Source of the DNA: Phanerochaete sordida
Lineage: Eukaryota; Basidiomycota; Agaricomycetes; Polyporales; Phanerochaetaceae
Direction: 5' to 3'
Assembly: GCA_019973155.2 (NCBI GenBank)
Contig: BPQB01000006.1
Location: 779,128-843,127 of the forward strand
DNA: 64,000 nt
The stretch's first letter is position 1; every line of letters starts with the position of its first letter. Positions 1 through 11,788 of the stretch are shown one piece after another. The position numbers and the translations under genes were made by a program. Under the pieces are notes generated by a model. That model did no database searches. It had not been told where the DNA came from and saw only the letters and a program-made list of their open reading frames with translations.

Positions 1-1832
1 AGCTGCGCGGTCCACGCAGAATTCAACGATTGGTGCGAAGTCAATATCCCTGTAGTGGAGTATACTGGTATCCGTACTGCTGTTGAAACTCTTGCGTGGG
101 AGGACGAAGGAGGGAGTGCCGAAGAACCACTGCTCCCCCAAGCGACACATCCAGAGCCATACGCTTGCCTGCCTCTCTCTCTGGTGTGTCGACATTGGCG
201 CGCCGTAGTGCTCGAGTGCGGCGCACTTTGGTGCAACATCATTATCACATCCGGATCATTATCGTGGACGACAACGCTCCTCTCGCGTTCCAAAGAACAT
301 CCTGTCAACGTCGCCTGTAAATTCTCTCTAAATCAGCATATCTGTGTCCACCAAGTTGACGCTTGCACCATCGCATTGAAGCAGCTACACCGAGTTCGTT
401 CCCTCCGACTCTCATCCTCCGCCCCCTTTGAGACAAAGAGCGATCTGGCTTCTATACTTACCTCCGCCTCATATGCCCCTTCGCTCCAGAACCTTCATAT
501 CTTCCATCACTTGCACACCCTAGGTATCGCACGCACTTGGACTTGCCCTCGTCTTAAGACATACGAGGGGCATTGCGGCAAAGGCCTTCCATGGACACGA
601 CCTCCACCATTCCCAGTCCAATCATCCTTAACACGATTTGTATGGCGCCCTACGACATACATCAACGGCACCAAGCCCGCTTCGCATGAACTATATGCAG
701 TCCTCCGGCAGCTACCTGTCCTGGAACACCTGCAAGTCGACCTATCCCGCCGGTACAGTCATCAAACGCCCGGCACCTCGCTCACAGATCTTGTCACGGA
801 TGCAAAACGAATTCACCTTCCTCGCCTTCGACGCGTGATCCTCGACGGTAGTATCCAGCCTTGTTCAGAAATCCTCGATATCATAGACTTCCCGGCAGAG
901 GTCGCACACGTCACGGTCAGCTCACCTTCAAGTATCGGTTATGTTGGCTATGCTGGACCGAGCATTTGGTCTTCTGTCCCCACCTTTGAATCCGATCGCC
1001 ATCGCGGCCAGTACCTTCCACCGCCCCGAGGATACGGGACAGAGCCTTTCGCCGTCATGGAGTTCACGCTCGTCGACGACTGCGACAATGCCGTGATCTG
1101 CGGATGGCGCGACCTTGTGCCAACTACATTTCCTGGGTCACAAGACGTCGAAGATGACCACAGACAGCTGCAAGAGCAAGCTGCGTCTTACGGTCGCGGT
1201 GTTGAACTATACGTACCGACGTCATTTTTCGAGACCTACATGCGACAGCTCCTGGCCCCTTTCTCGATGAGCCACGTCCAAATCCTTTGCCTGCGAGAGC
1301 CATGGGTGGCCTGGGACGAGCAGTGGACGACAATGTTACCGGTATTCATCAATGTCCACACACTCTGCCTTGATAGACTCCGCGTTCAAACCTTGGTAGA
1401 TGCCATTCTGCGAGTTGAGACAAACGAGGAAGGAGCCTTAGTTCGGCATCATTTCCCCCGTCTCAAGCGGCTGAGACTGAGCAGGATGGTCTTCAGTGAC
1501 CGCAATGTCTCGCGATTTTGCCCTCCTAGTGCGCCCCTAGTTCCTCTGCTTCGTCCACACGACTCTGACATACCTTACCGATTGCAGTTGGCACTTTCGA
1601 CGACTTACTGGCCAAGGCCCTTGCTCCCCACATAGCGGTAGGCCCCGTCAGTCTCGAGAGCCTGACCGTGGTACGCTGCCAGTCCTTGACTAGGGCAGAT
1701 CTCGTTTCATTGCGAGATAGAGTTCGTGTCGTCCTCTGGGATGGCTGTTCAGCCGAGAACGGCCTCCCTACGGCCAGCTCCAGTACGTCTCAGATAAAAT
1801 GTGCAGACAAGATAACTCATATTCCGCTCTAG
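1..1832 (+). CDS. F-box-like protein, 5' end cut by window edge
   Basis: The frame is open from base 1 with no in-frame ATG before the F-box-like part, so the start lies outside the window. A stretch reading LPLSLVCRHWRAVVLECGAL (around bases 165-225) is the typical second half of an agaricomycete F-box, in which a conserved W is followed by a pattern like LW and I. About 350 residues rich in Leu follow, as in the LRR-like tails of these substrate adaptors for SCF ubiquitin ligases. The main frame stops at 1635. An intron at 1496-1587 (GTGACC to TTGCAG) restores a clean frame (IGTFDDLLAKALAPHIAV) ending at the TAG at 1830-1832, giving about 579 visible residues. The N-terminal 50 residues do not look like a normal F-box start, so an upstream intron or decay is possible. 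The substrate cannot be inferred. Confidence 0.7.
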
Positions 1833-2876
1833 GGATGATTTACGACGTACCAGAAAACATCGATGGTGCTTGGAGCCTTGTGCGAAATCCATATGCCGAG
1901 CTGTGGGCCTGAGCCTGAAGCACTGTCGGCCTGTCGCGGACATTAAACTGACGAGACAGGTAACGGTCATTCTAGTATCTCGGACTGCCCGCCGTGTCGA
2001 CTCACCTCTCTCTCATTAGAACCACGTTATTGCATCCGTACTCTTCAAGTGGACTGCTGGTCCACTGTAGCTGTAATACATGGTTTACCGTGCACAGCTG
2101 ACGGTGATGCGCAAGGTACTCACGCACACGAGAGCCTGAACTGCGCCCAGTTGTGCGGCATCACGAAGACTCGGGCGTACGGATTCCGCGCAGTGGGCAT
2201 CTCCAAACCGTATATGTTCCTCCCGGGTACTCCGCTAATTAGATGACCTTCAGTCCGAACAGACCGCTTTGCTCCGAACGCATCTATCCCTTGCACTGCC
2301 CTCGCTCTTGGCCATATGGCGCTACCGCACTCGTTTCAGCTGTTGACATCGACTATCCTAGTATCTGCCACTTGTTCATTCCTCCGACTGACGTTGATCT
2401 CCTGACAATGTTCCTTGTACCGTTTATGTCCCGTATCTCTTCTTGGATCCTGACTGCGGAAGTCCCGCATATACGATAGCCTCGGTCATTTGGTGATCAG
2501 AGCGCGTGCGCCACACCGTTCATACATTACTGCTGCTTGAACCACGACTCCTCGGTGTAACGTCTCAACTACACGGCACTCGACCTGCTCTGGTGCGACC
2601 TCGGAGCTTCAAGATCATTGTCAACCTGCATTAGGTTTGGATCATTCTCATGAGGCGATGAAACTGGAGGTGAGTCGCCAGCGACGCTTGATTTTGATGC
2701 GCTCCCTGCACAAAAAGCTGCCGGTTAGGCTCATCATGGCAGACTCAGGAACGACATGGACGCGGAGTGCGAATGTTCCCGTCTCACTCAATAAGCGAGT
2801 GTTCTGCCCGAGACCGATGGGCGGTGTCTCCGCACGCCTTATCCACCTTGCCTGCACTTTCCCCCGGGCTGCGAGC
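1833..2876. other. Intergenic stretch with short broken frames
   Basis: No intact gene is seen. Short plus-strand frames at 2243-2479 and near 2520-2635 have Leu-rich composition resembling F-box/LRR tails but are broken by stops, so they may be remnants of a second F-box gene. The last part would hold the promoter of the membrane-protein gene starting at 2877. Confidence 0.35.
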
Positions 2877-3986
2877 ATGAACCAGACACCGTACAACGGC
2901 ACCGCGTACATCGTCGACGATACCGACCCCAGTATCTCCTACTCGTCAGGATGGCTGCGGGTCACTACGGACGCCGAGTACAACGACACGAAGACAGGCG
3001 CGAACGCGGCGGGGATGACGGCGACGTTCGTCTTCAACGGTATGCTCCGATTTAAGTGTACTATGAGCAAAATCACCAACGTTCTCTAGGCACTGAAATC
3101 GAGGTGTATGGCTCGCTGGGATCTTGGGACGTCTACGGAGTCCCGGTGTCCACGTACGAGATTGACGGCTTGCCGGGCACTCAGACCACGTACACTGCAC
3201 CTCTCATCACACCCGGGACATTCTCCTCCCACGTCCTCTTCTACCGCTCCCCGCCATTATCCGCCGCGGAACACACGCTTGTCATTACAGACACCAACGG
3301 AACCGCACCTTCTGTCTACTGGCTAGACTATATTATCTACGCGCCGTCTTCCGGTGTTGCTCTGGCCGCGACATCAAGTTCTCAGGGGTCGACATCTCAG
3401 ACTTCCTCGTCTACATCTTCCTCATCGCTAGCGGCGTCATCTTCCACAACATCATCTTCATCGTCATCGTCCGGAAGTCCGACGTCTCTGCCTGCAAAAG
3501 CATCAACATCTCATGCTGGGGCTATCGCTGGAGGCGTGGTAGGAGGCGTAGCGTTCCTCGCCGCCCTAGTGCTCCTGCTCTTTTGGTTCTGTTATCGTAA
3601 GCGCCCCCGAGGTACGCCCGGTACGTGCCTACTCTGCTTGTAGTGCGTTTCCCTACCAACCAACGCTTCCTGCAGAAGACGAGGTCTTGTACGAGGCATG
3701 GCCTACGGACCGCGTTGCTCGACCTTCGAACGTGGCCTCGACAGAAAAACGAGCGAGGACCGCAAGCGTTCCGCTCACGAGTGGGGAGACATCTTCTGCA
3801 AGTTTCGGAGTGGGCTCCGCGTCTGGCGAGCCTGGTCCTCGTACTCCTCAGGCGAGCCAGATGTCGATGCTCCCCGCAGGCGCCATGCAACCGGAATCTC
3901 CACTCGTGAGGGTGCACTCGGACTCAGGATTTCGTCTTCCGCCGGGCAAGGTTGTCGATATTCCTCCTGCATATACTGATGACTAG
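2877..3986 (+). CDS. Single-pass membrane protein, Ser-rich stalk, function unknown
   Basis: Three exons: 2877-3039, 3090-3620 and 3676-3986. The first intron (50 bp) joins AACG to GCACT and restores a continuous frame through NGTEIEVYGSLGSW. The second intron probably uses the GTACGT donor at 3621; GTACGC at 3612 also keeps frame. The extracellular part opens with a VDDTDPSISYSSGW-like segment and has several N-glycosylation sites, the beta-sandwich style common to many agaricomycete membrane proteins. A stalk of Ser/Thr follows, then a Gly-rich hydrophobic helix (around bases 3525-3595) ending in CYRKRPRG, a stop-transfer signal. The cytosolic tail has Pro- and Ser-rich segments and ends with PPAYTDD. 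There is no classical signal peptide before the first domain; the ATG was chosen because the conserved segment begins just after it. A sensor or cell-surface role is possible but not shown. Confidence 0.72.
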
Positions 3987-4532
3987 GCCCTCATGATCAT
4001 GTCTCATCAATTTTGTTCTTACCATCTCAGGCCCTTTTCCTGACGCATCTGAGCCATAGACCGCACACATAGTTACCGCTGTAATATGCTCTTTCACTAT
4101 TCCGTAGACTTTAACATTTTGTATAATTATTCAGTTGTGCTTGGGAATACCGTGACCTGATCATGCCGAACGTTTCTTGGCCTGCCTGCGGTTCATCTGA
4201 GACCTTCCGGCTTCGTCTTTCATGAGAACAGTGGGGATCAATGCACTGCTAAGATTGTACACTGTATCCAGAATTTTGTCGTAATGTGTTTCATAGTCGA
4301 CGTACATGTTTTTGAACAAAGGGCAAACGTGTCGATCAAAGCCGAGAAGCCGAGCGCTTGGGAGCTCGGAAGGCTCAGGTTGCCTTTCTGAGCATCGCTT
4401 CAGCCGGAGGCGTGAACGCGAGCTTGACGATGGTGGCATAATCGCAAGGATACATAGTCATATTACGTATAGCTACAAACATGGATATCATCATAGGCAT
4501 CCCCGCCATCTGCTCCCTTCAAGTATGCATTC
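3987..4532. other. Convergent 3' intergenic region
   Basis: AT-richer sequence between the 3' ends of the membrane-protein gene and the nucleoporin gene. It presumably holds both 3' UTRs. I see no gene in it. Confidence 0.4.
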
Positions 4533-6698
4533 CTATCGCATCTCCTTCGGTGGCACCCACTCTGGAATCTTCCCCAGCTCAAACCTCGGTGCTTGGAACG
4601 CCTCTTTCGCTGCTTGCGGTACCATATCTGAGTACGACGCTGGGACGAGGTCTACGTGCACTGCGGTTGGGGGCTTATGGTTCGCCTTCGCCGCCGCAAA
4701 GTCAGGCTTGCCAGGCTTGACGACCGAGTGCTGGCCGGCGGTGTTGGTCGATGTGGCGAGGGGCTGTGGCGTAGGTGCCCCAAACGCGGATGATTGAGCG
4801 GGTGCACCGCCAAAGGCGGAAATAGGCTGCGAGGGTGCTCCGAACGCCGATGGTGTTTGTGTAGGTGCCCCGAAGGCTGAGGTAGGTTGAGCAGGCGCTC
4901 CGAAGGCAGACGTTGGCTGCGCAGGGGCACCAAACACGGACGTGGGCTGCGCTGGCGCACCAAATGCAGACGTAGGTTGCGCTGGCGCGCCGAACGCCGA
5001 TGTAGGCTGTGCTGGCGCCCCAAACGCAGATGTGGGCTGTGCTGGTGCGCCGAAAGCTGACTGCGGTTGGGCGGGTGCGCCGAACGCAGAGGGTGTGGGT
5101 ACCGACGGTGCGGTATTTGTAGTGCCGAAGGCGGAAGTTGACTGTGAGCTCGGCACGCCGAAAGCAGATGTCGTTTGGCCAGCAGTCCCGAAGACAGAAG
5201 GAGTACTCGTCTGTGGCTGCTGCTGACCCAAAGCCCCAAACGCTGACGGCGCGCCAAATGCCGACCGGGTCTGTGACGGCTGACCAAATGCTGAGGTGGC
5301 AGGAGCAGGCGTCGCGGCGGTAGCGAAGGCCGATCTGCCTGAAGTAGCAGTGTCCACTGTCGTGTTGGCCCAACTGGCTGGTGGGCCAGCGAAAGCGGAG
5401 AACGCGCCGCCCCCGCTGCCAGATTGTCCGCTGGATTGAGACGTAGACAAGGAGGAGAATGCGCCGCCGGTGGACCCGAATGCACCGGATGCGGGTTTAA
5501 GAATCGACGACTGAGGCTGCGAAGTCTGTCCGAAGGACGACTGTCCAAATGCAGATGTGGTAGTGGTGGCAGGCTTGCCGAACGCAGACGTCGCTGCTGC
5601 AGGCGCGCCGAAAGCGGAGGTAGGTTGTGTAGGGGCGCCGAAGGCTGGGGTCGTTTGAGCGGATGCTCCGAAAGCCGACGTACTCTGAGAAGGCTGACCG
5701 AACGCAGATGGTGCCTTCGTTGGTTGGCCAAACGCAGATGACGTCTGTGCTGGCTGGCCGAATGCGGATGGCGTCGTGGAGGGTTGCCCGAAGGCTGATG
5801 TCGCCGGTGCTGCAGATCCAAATGCTGACGACTGGCCGAAGGCAGGCTTGCCAAAGGCAGATGTGCCAGCACTGTTGCCTCCGAATGCTGACGGGCTAGC
5901 GTTCGCGAATGCACCGAATCCTGATGGCTTGCCAAATGCCGAGGTGGTCGTACTGCCGAACGCAGAGGTGGTTGTACCGGAGGGAGCGGAGCCAAACGCA
6001 GACCCAGCTGACGTTGAGGGGCCAGATTGGCCCGAGGCCTGGTTGTACACCTGCTGTACGTTGGCTAGGGCGCTGTTCAGAGTTTGTGTCGCTGCCGCGT
6101 TCTTGTCTGCTTCATACTTCAACTATCTGGCGTATCAGTGTTGAACTACGGAGGTAGATGCTCCACGTACGTATTCTTGGATGTTCCCTGCCTTCAGCGC
6201 GGTTACGGCCCTGACTCTGAGCTCCTCCGGTGATTCGTCCAAGCCTCCTACGACGTTTGGCACGAACTTCGCAGGGCCATACGAAGCCATAGGCCAGTTT
6301 GGCCTGTCCTGCCCAAGAGTGAGATCCTTGGTGATTGAATCGACGCTAAACGGTCCATTACGAGCATCCATTAGCACAGTGGTTCAAGTTGGAGGGTGAT
6401 AGAGGTGTGCGAACGAGAAAAGGGGCGTTGATTGTGCTGAGCCACCAGCGGCGGGTGTCCAAGTTTGGTCTGTGCATTGATCACACGCTAAGTATCACGA
6501 AACAATAAATTACGTATTTGTGCGCTAGGTACGTACTTCCAAATGCACCTCCCGACCGCCCATCCCTCGGATGCTCATTCTTACAAGCATTTCCAAACCT
6601 GCAGGTTCCTTTCAGGAAGTACTGGCAAACGACCTATGGTCAACGGTTGAACAAAGTCAGAACACGCAACACCACTTTGACAGAGACTCGCGTACCAT
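4533..6698 (-). CDS. FG-repeat nucleoporin with CCCH zinc finger (NUP42/Amo1 type)
   Basis: Five exons on the minus strand: 6696-6698, 6537-6633, 6415-6469, 6171-6345 and 4533-6122, giving 639 residues. The first coding exon is only the ATG. It is followed by CQYFLKGTCRFGNACKNEH, a C-x7-C-x5-C-x3-H zinc finger at residues 4-22, as in yeast Nup42/Rip1, Amo1 and NUPL2. Exon 4 holds the conserved segment with PNWPMASYGPAKFVP. Exon 5 holds dozens of SAFG repeats and ends with FELGKIPEWVPPKE, the family's short C-terminal block that binds the mRNA-export factor Gle1. The protein is expected on the cytoplasmic face of the nuclear pore, promoting mRNA export with Gle1 and Dbp5. Intron 3 (6346-6414) removes an in-frame TGA and has a CTAAT branch sequence. 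The start shares a short divergent promoter with TAF4. Confidence 0.85.
4801..5090. repeat. 30-bp tandem repeats coding SAFGAPAQPT units
   Basis: About nine or ten near-identical 30-bp units in the nucleoporin's last exon, read on the minus strand as the ten-residue unit SAFGAPAQPT with small variations. The codons are similar between neighbours, so recent expansion or contraction by slippage or unequal crossing-over is likely. FG units bind transport receptors. Confidence 0.85.
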
Positions 6699-6963
6699 AT
6701 TGAGCACTCGGTATCGGCGGAAGCGTGAAAGGTCGTCGTCGTCGTCGTCGTCCGCGAAGTTGTGGACACTGCGCGTGCCCCGGGGCGTGACACGGGGAGG
6801 ACCCCGGGAACTCCAATGTGAGCGCGCCAGACCAACAACCAACGCGATTTCCTCATTCACTTCCACCTCGTCTCTCGTTACCTCAACTTCCGAATACCTC
6901 CTTAGACTGGCAAACAAAACAGGCTGATATAAGTGCCGCCGTTTGCCAAAGGTGCAGAGCATC
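6699..6963. promoter_or_regulatory. Divergent promoter NUP42 / TAF4
   Basis: Only 265 bp separate the two divergent start codons. The stretch holds a (TCG)n run at about 6733-6751 and no obvious TATA box. Both genes are housekeeping, so a shared nucleosome-free region is likely. This is inferred from spacing only. Confidence 0.45.
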
Positions 6964-8608
6964 ATGTCCATGAAGCAAGAAGACGGTGCACAGACACCTA
7001 CGACGACGTTCTCAGCCGCACAGTGGGGAAACCGTACGCGTTTTCAGCCCTCTGCACCGTGCCCTTTCTTCACGAAGCTCTGTAGAAATCCCAATAGACC
7101 CAGCTCTTCAGCAACAGTCGCAGCCTCAGTCCCAACCTCCCCCACCTCAATACCAGCCTCAACCGCAAGCTCAAGCCCAAGCTCAACCACAGTATCAAGT
7201 GCAGCAGCCGGCACAAGTGCAACCGCAATACCAAGCTCCGCCGCAGACACAGCCGCAAGCATCGTACCAGCCCCAACCACAAGCACAACCTCAGACGCAA
7301 TACCAGCCTCACCAGCCTCAGACACAACCACAGCACCAGGCAGTCCCGCAGCATACAACGTAACTGCGTGCTCTCTATATCCTTGAATATCGTTCCTAAT
7401 GCTTAGTACAGGACCCCGCAGTACTCACACTATCAAGCGTACCAGCAATATGCCCAGCACTCGTATTCACACTACCAATATCAGCCTGCGCAGACGACGC
7501 AGCAGGCGCAGATGGCTACTATCCCCACTGCACCAAAGCCTGTCATTGCCGCAGCACCTCCAACGAGTACTTTGGACACGACCGATGTGACGAAGCTGAA
7601 CGACGCATTGGGGAGCGCTGGCGTAGACCTCAGGGTGCGTAGTATTATGAACATCTTGAGACTCTCGCTGAAGCGCGTTTGTAGGCAGAAGAAGAATCTC
7701 TACACCGGTCCTTCGATCAATACCAGTCGTATCGTCCATACGAGGACCGCAGTCGGAAGCAGCCCCCACGGCCAAATTTCGACGCGCGTATCATTGGCCA
7801 AAGAATACGAGACATCGGGGCACAACATAAAGTGACCAAGGTCCCAGAAGATTCGGTGAACTACCTTGCGCTCGCACTTCGAGCACGGCTGCAAGACCTT
7901 GTGGAGGGCATGATTGACGCTTCTGCACATCGAGCAGACACTCAGTTTGACCGACCCGCGTCGCAGTACGAAGACGGCAAGCCCATGTGGAGCATCCTCA
8001 TACGCGCCGACATATCGAAGCAGCTCGCAGCGATCGAGCGCGTCGAGCGCGAAGAGGAGACACGGGTACGACGCGAGCGCAAGGAGCGAATCGAGATGGC
8101 AGCGGCACAGGCGGCGGCGTTGGCTGCACAACAGGCGGGGAATGCTATGGCTGTCGATGGGGACTTAGAAGATGGACAACCGAAGAAGAAAAAGAAGAAG
8201 GCGGACGGGCCAGGTGTTACCGCACGTAACATGTCCGAGGACGTCCGCAAGAAGATGTCCAACGCCGTCGCGAGTCAAGCAGCAGGTCTCGGTACAAAGT
8301 ACGCGTGGATGAACACGAGCGTAACGGGCAACGCTGCGAAGGCGAAAGCTGCTGCCGCCGCCGCCCCGGCGACCCCAACAGCGTCCTCGGCACTGAGTCC
8401 AGCTACAACTACCGCTCCAGCGACGAGCGCGGGGGCAGCGAGCACATGGGCAAGGCCGTACATTTCTAATAAACCTACAGCTCACGGTACAGCTTCGCCT
8501 GACGCAGAAGACAAGCGAAGATCAATCACACTACGGGATGCGATGTTCGTCCTCGAGAAAGAGCGTGGCCACGGTGGGGGACGAGGCTCTGCTAAGGGAT
8601 GGACATGA
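6964..8608 (+). CDS. TAF4: Transcription initiation factor TFIID subunit 4 (TAF4)
   Basis: Four exons: 6964-7033, 7086-7359, 7412-7634 and 7685-8608, giving 496 residues. The N-terminal third is a Gln/Pro-rich low-complexity region typical of TAF4. The C-terminal half begins with LNDALGSAGVDLR and AEEESLHRSF, then has the TAF4 histone-fold and conserved domain including IGQRIRDIGAQHKVTKVPED and a helix with LALALRARLQDLVEGMI. A charged ERVEREEETRVRRERKERIE helix, a KKKKKK patch and the closing segment ITLRDAMFVLEKERG also match the family. TAF4 pairs with TAF12 and holds together the TFIID core at promoters in the nucleus. The acceptor at 7085 (CTGTAG) was chosen because it alone keeps the PQ-rich frame; all phases then agree. 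Confidence 0.87.
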
Positions 8609-8776
8609 TTGCAGTGTCGATACACGCTTGTACTTTTGGATCGGATATGTATCACCTTAAGTTGTCCAGTTGAGTTTACCGTATGTCACGCCGATACTAA
8701 GATGCATACACCTGTGAGCTTAAAAGTGGGAAAAGCCGATAGCTACGAAAGCACTGAACACACTGGGAAAAGATCA

Positions 8777-11700
8777 TCACTTGCGCCCTGCCCGCTTCTT
8801 CTCCTGTAACTTCTCCTTCTCCATCGCCTTCTGCTCCGCACGCTCGCCCTCGAGGGAGCCGTAGACGCGCTTCATGCGCTCGTTGTACGCGCGGTCCTTC
8901 TCCTTCTGCCGCTTCTGCTGCTCCGCGGCCAGGAAGCGCGCGTCCTTGCGCAGCTCGCGGATCGCGCCCTTGCGCTCCTGCTTGTACTGCGCCTTGACCT
9001 TTGCGGCCTCGTTCCGCTCGTGGTCCGGGTCGCGGTTCCGCAGGTAGTTGGACGTCGAGTGCTCGAAGCGCGGGACGTACGACGGGATCGGGATCGGCTT
9101 GTGCGCCTGCAGCGCCAGCGGCCTGCGGGACTGGCGCGAGAACTTCAGCAGGCGGCCCACCGTGTCCTGCAATGAAGCGAGCTTGGTCTAGAGCGCATAA
9201 GTATACAGTACATACCACACAGAGAGCGCGACTCACCGAGAGTGCGCTCGGCAGTGAATCTGCCTTTATACCACCCAGCAACGCAAGAACAGGTTCGTAG
9301 AGCTCGATGAACGCGTCGAGACTCTTGTACAGATCCGCAAACTGGCTTAGCAGATCGAAAGTGAGCCCAAGAAGGTCCACCTTAGCCTGTTCGCCGAGTG
9401 CGCTCTCGCCTAGCAATTGGGAGAGGTCGGGTTTCCGTGGTTCTAGCTGTTTCGACTTCTTGCCCAGCGCCAAGCCTTGACACCGTTCGGACTTGAAGTC
9501 GGGTGCTGGGAACGATCCAGGTAATGACGCCTCGTCCTTGAAGCGATGAGGTGCTATGTGAAGAAGGGTGTTCTCGAGGAAGTTGATCGCCTCCGGGACC
9601 AGTCGTTTTGAGAGCTCCTCATACTGCAGGAAGAGTGTGCACAGGAACAAGCCGCTGGTGATGTCCTGTAATGATCGAACGCGGCACAGACCAAGGTATG
9701 AGCCCATGAGCAGACGTGCGGGGGAGACGACATGGTGGTTCATGTCACTAGTCGGCCAAACGAGGCCAAGGACGCGGAGGAACGTCAGCTCTGAGGGACC
9801 TGGCCACGTCCTCGAGTCTGACTCCGTGACTCCATGAGATAGGCCACGCTTCAAGTTCTTCTGCATCAAGTCAAGCTTGGAGATGAAGTGGTGCGCAGAT
9901 TGTATCGGATATTGCTTGATGAGGGCGTACAGGTGGGCAACAAGCGGCGAAACGAGGGAAAAGCGAGGGGACGGCGGTGCAGTTACGTAGAGAATATGCT
10001 CTATGAGCACACCGGACAGTGCCTACAGGAGTATGAGCGCGATGATCGCGTTTAGCAGGGCAAAGACTTACCTGGAGCTTGAATTTGTTGTCCTCTGCTA
10101 GGCTAGGATGGTGCAGAGTTCGTATACGCTTCACGGCAGTGGGTACGTCTGAGTCGTCGATGTCCTCCACAATCTCAAGGAACTCGTCGTGCGTCTCCGG
10201 GCACGGGAAGGTGAAAGGAAGCTCTTTCCGCTTGGAAGCCTTCTTCGGCTTTCGTGACTTTTTCACCTTAACGAGCTCTTCTTCGTCACCTTCCTCGCCA
10301 GCATCCTCCGCCTCAGAGTCCGGCATGTCAGAGAACGCGGCCTCCTCGCCTTCCTCATCGTCCCCCTCCTCGTCGCTATCCTCGTCACCCTCTTCACTTC
10401 CCTCTTCGTCTCCATCCTCGCTCTCTTCCCCATCTTCATCATCCTCATCTGTGTCCCGCGCACCCAGACCTGCACCCAACACCCCGCCGAACGCCTCCTC
10501 CTCCTCATCCATGAAGTCATCGTCCAGGTCGTCACCTCCCCTCTGCCTCTTCTTTCCCTTCCTACCGCCCTCCTCATCGCTGTCACCGTCGTCATCTTCG
10601 CCGCGCATACGCCTTAGCCGCTTCCGCTCGGCCTTCTCCAGCGCCTCCTTCTCCTCCAAAGCGAGCTCCTCCTCGGTCTTCGTCCGATCCTTCGGCTTCG
10701 CCCGCGCTTCAAACGCGAGCTCACGCACGAACTGGTCATACTCCTGGTCCTGCGGCTTCTCTTGGAGCGCAGACTGCAGCGGGGCGGGCTTGTCCTCTTC
10801 GTCCTCATCTTCCGCTGCAGGCTTTGCAGAAGCGGAGGGATCTGGAGCATAGAGTAGCGAACGCAAGTCATCGAGCTCCGCGTCAAGCTCATGGCGGAGG
10901 TTCTCGTCCTCCTCTTGTTGTTGTTGACGCATGAACTACGACAATATAAGCAAAGGAAGCCCGTTAAGCCCATTCAATGTAGCTGACCTTGTACTCCTTG
11001 CTCTTCGCCATAACCTCTGCCATGACTTCAGCCTTGCTTCGCTTCCTGTCAGGCTGCGAAGCAAATCTCAGAACGTGATCCAGTTCGTCGCCTAACCACG
11101 CACCTGTTCTTCATCATCTTCATCACCCTCTTCCTCGTCTCCAAAGCCACCGAAGTGCGCCCTCTGGACAGTCCTCGAATCAATCTGCCCACGACCTTCC
11201 TCGTCGTCCTCATCGTCCAGGCCAAGACCGACATTGTCGAAGTCGTCAAGCTTAGACAAGCTTTGGCCGTAGTGTGTAAGCTCGTCCTCGTCCTCGAGGT
11301 TGAACGCAGCACCCTTGGACGTTCTCTGCTTCTCGCGCGTGAAACGCTCGAGCATGCGCTCCTCGAGGGACATCGTCGGATCGTTTTCACCGAACCGGCG
11401 GTCGACAATCCCGCCGACGCGGTCCCGCTCGTCAAACTCCTTCAGGAGAGTCTTTTTGCGCTGTTACATGGTATTATACTCGTCAGCGACGGCGGCCGTA
11501 CATGAGCAGCTTACCGCGCACCTGTTCAATACCCGCCTGCTTGCTCTGCGCGGGGCGGCCCACGACGCCGGCGATCTTCCTGCCGCCGACGTCGTGCTTC
11601 AGCTTTGTGACTTTGACATCGAAGGGATTCATCTTCTGCTGGATCTCGCGCAGCTTTACGGCCTTGCGCTCCTTCTCCTTCTCGTCGAGCGGCGTGCGCT

Positions 11701-11788
11701 TGCGCTTCTTGCCGTTCTGTTGAGGCTTGGCGATCCCCGCCTGCGAGAGCGCAGACTTGAGCTGCGCGAGCTGCGAGCCCTTCGCCAT
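8777..11788 (-). CDS. NOP14: Nucleolar complex protein NOP14
   Basis: Six exons on the minus strand: 11522-11788, 11104-11460, 10988-11053, 10072-10935, 9237-10022 and 8777-9166, giving 909 residues (yeast Nop14 is about 810). Recognisable segments in order are the N-terminal NPFDVKVTKLKHDVGGRK, the DRRFGENDPTMSLEERMLER block, long acidic D/E tracts (bases 10290-10620), and FPCPETHDEFLEIVED. The helical C-terminal part follows, ending in a basic KEKDRAYNERMKRVYGSLEG-like region with several NLS-like clusters. Nop14 works with Emg1, Noc4 and Utp14 in the small-subunit processome, for 18S rRNA maturation and 40S export, in the nucleolus. The extended acidic tracts explain the extra length. Confidence 0.92.

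Noticed and set aside
1833..2640. Possible second F-box/LRR gene
   Set aside because: Leu-rich pieces exist but are interrupted by many stops, with no F-box and no consistent intron model.
4801..5090. Regularly spaced 30-bp repeats that could suggest a CRISPR-like array
   Set aside because: Units are contiguous, keep one reading frame and encode FG repeats; there are no unique spacers and the organism is a eukaryote.
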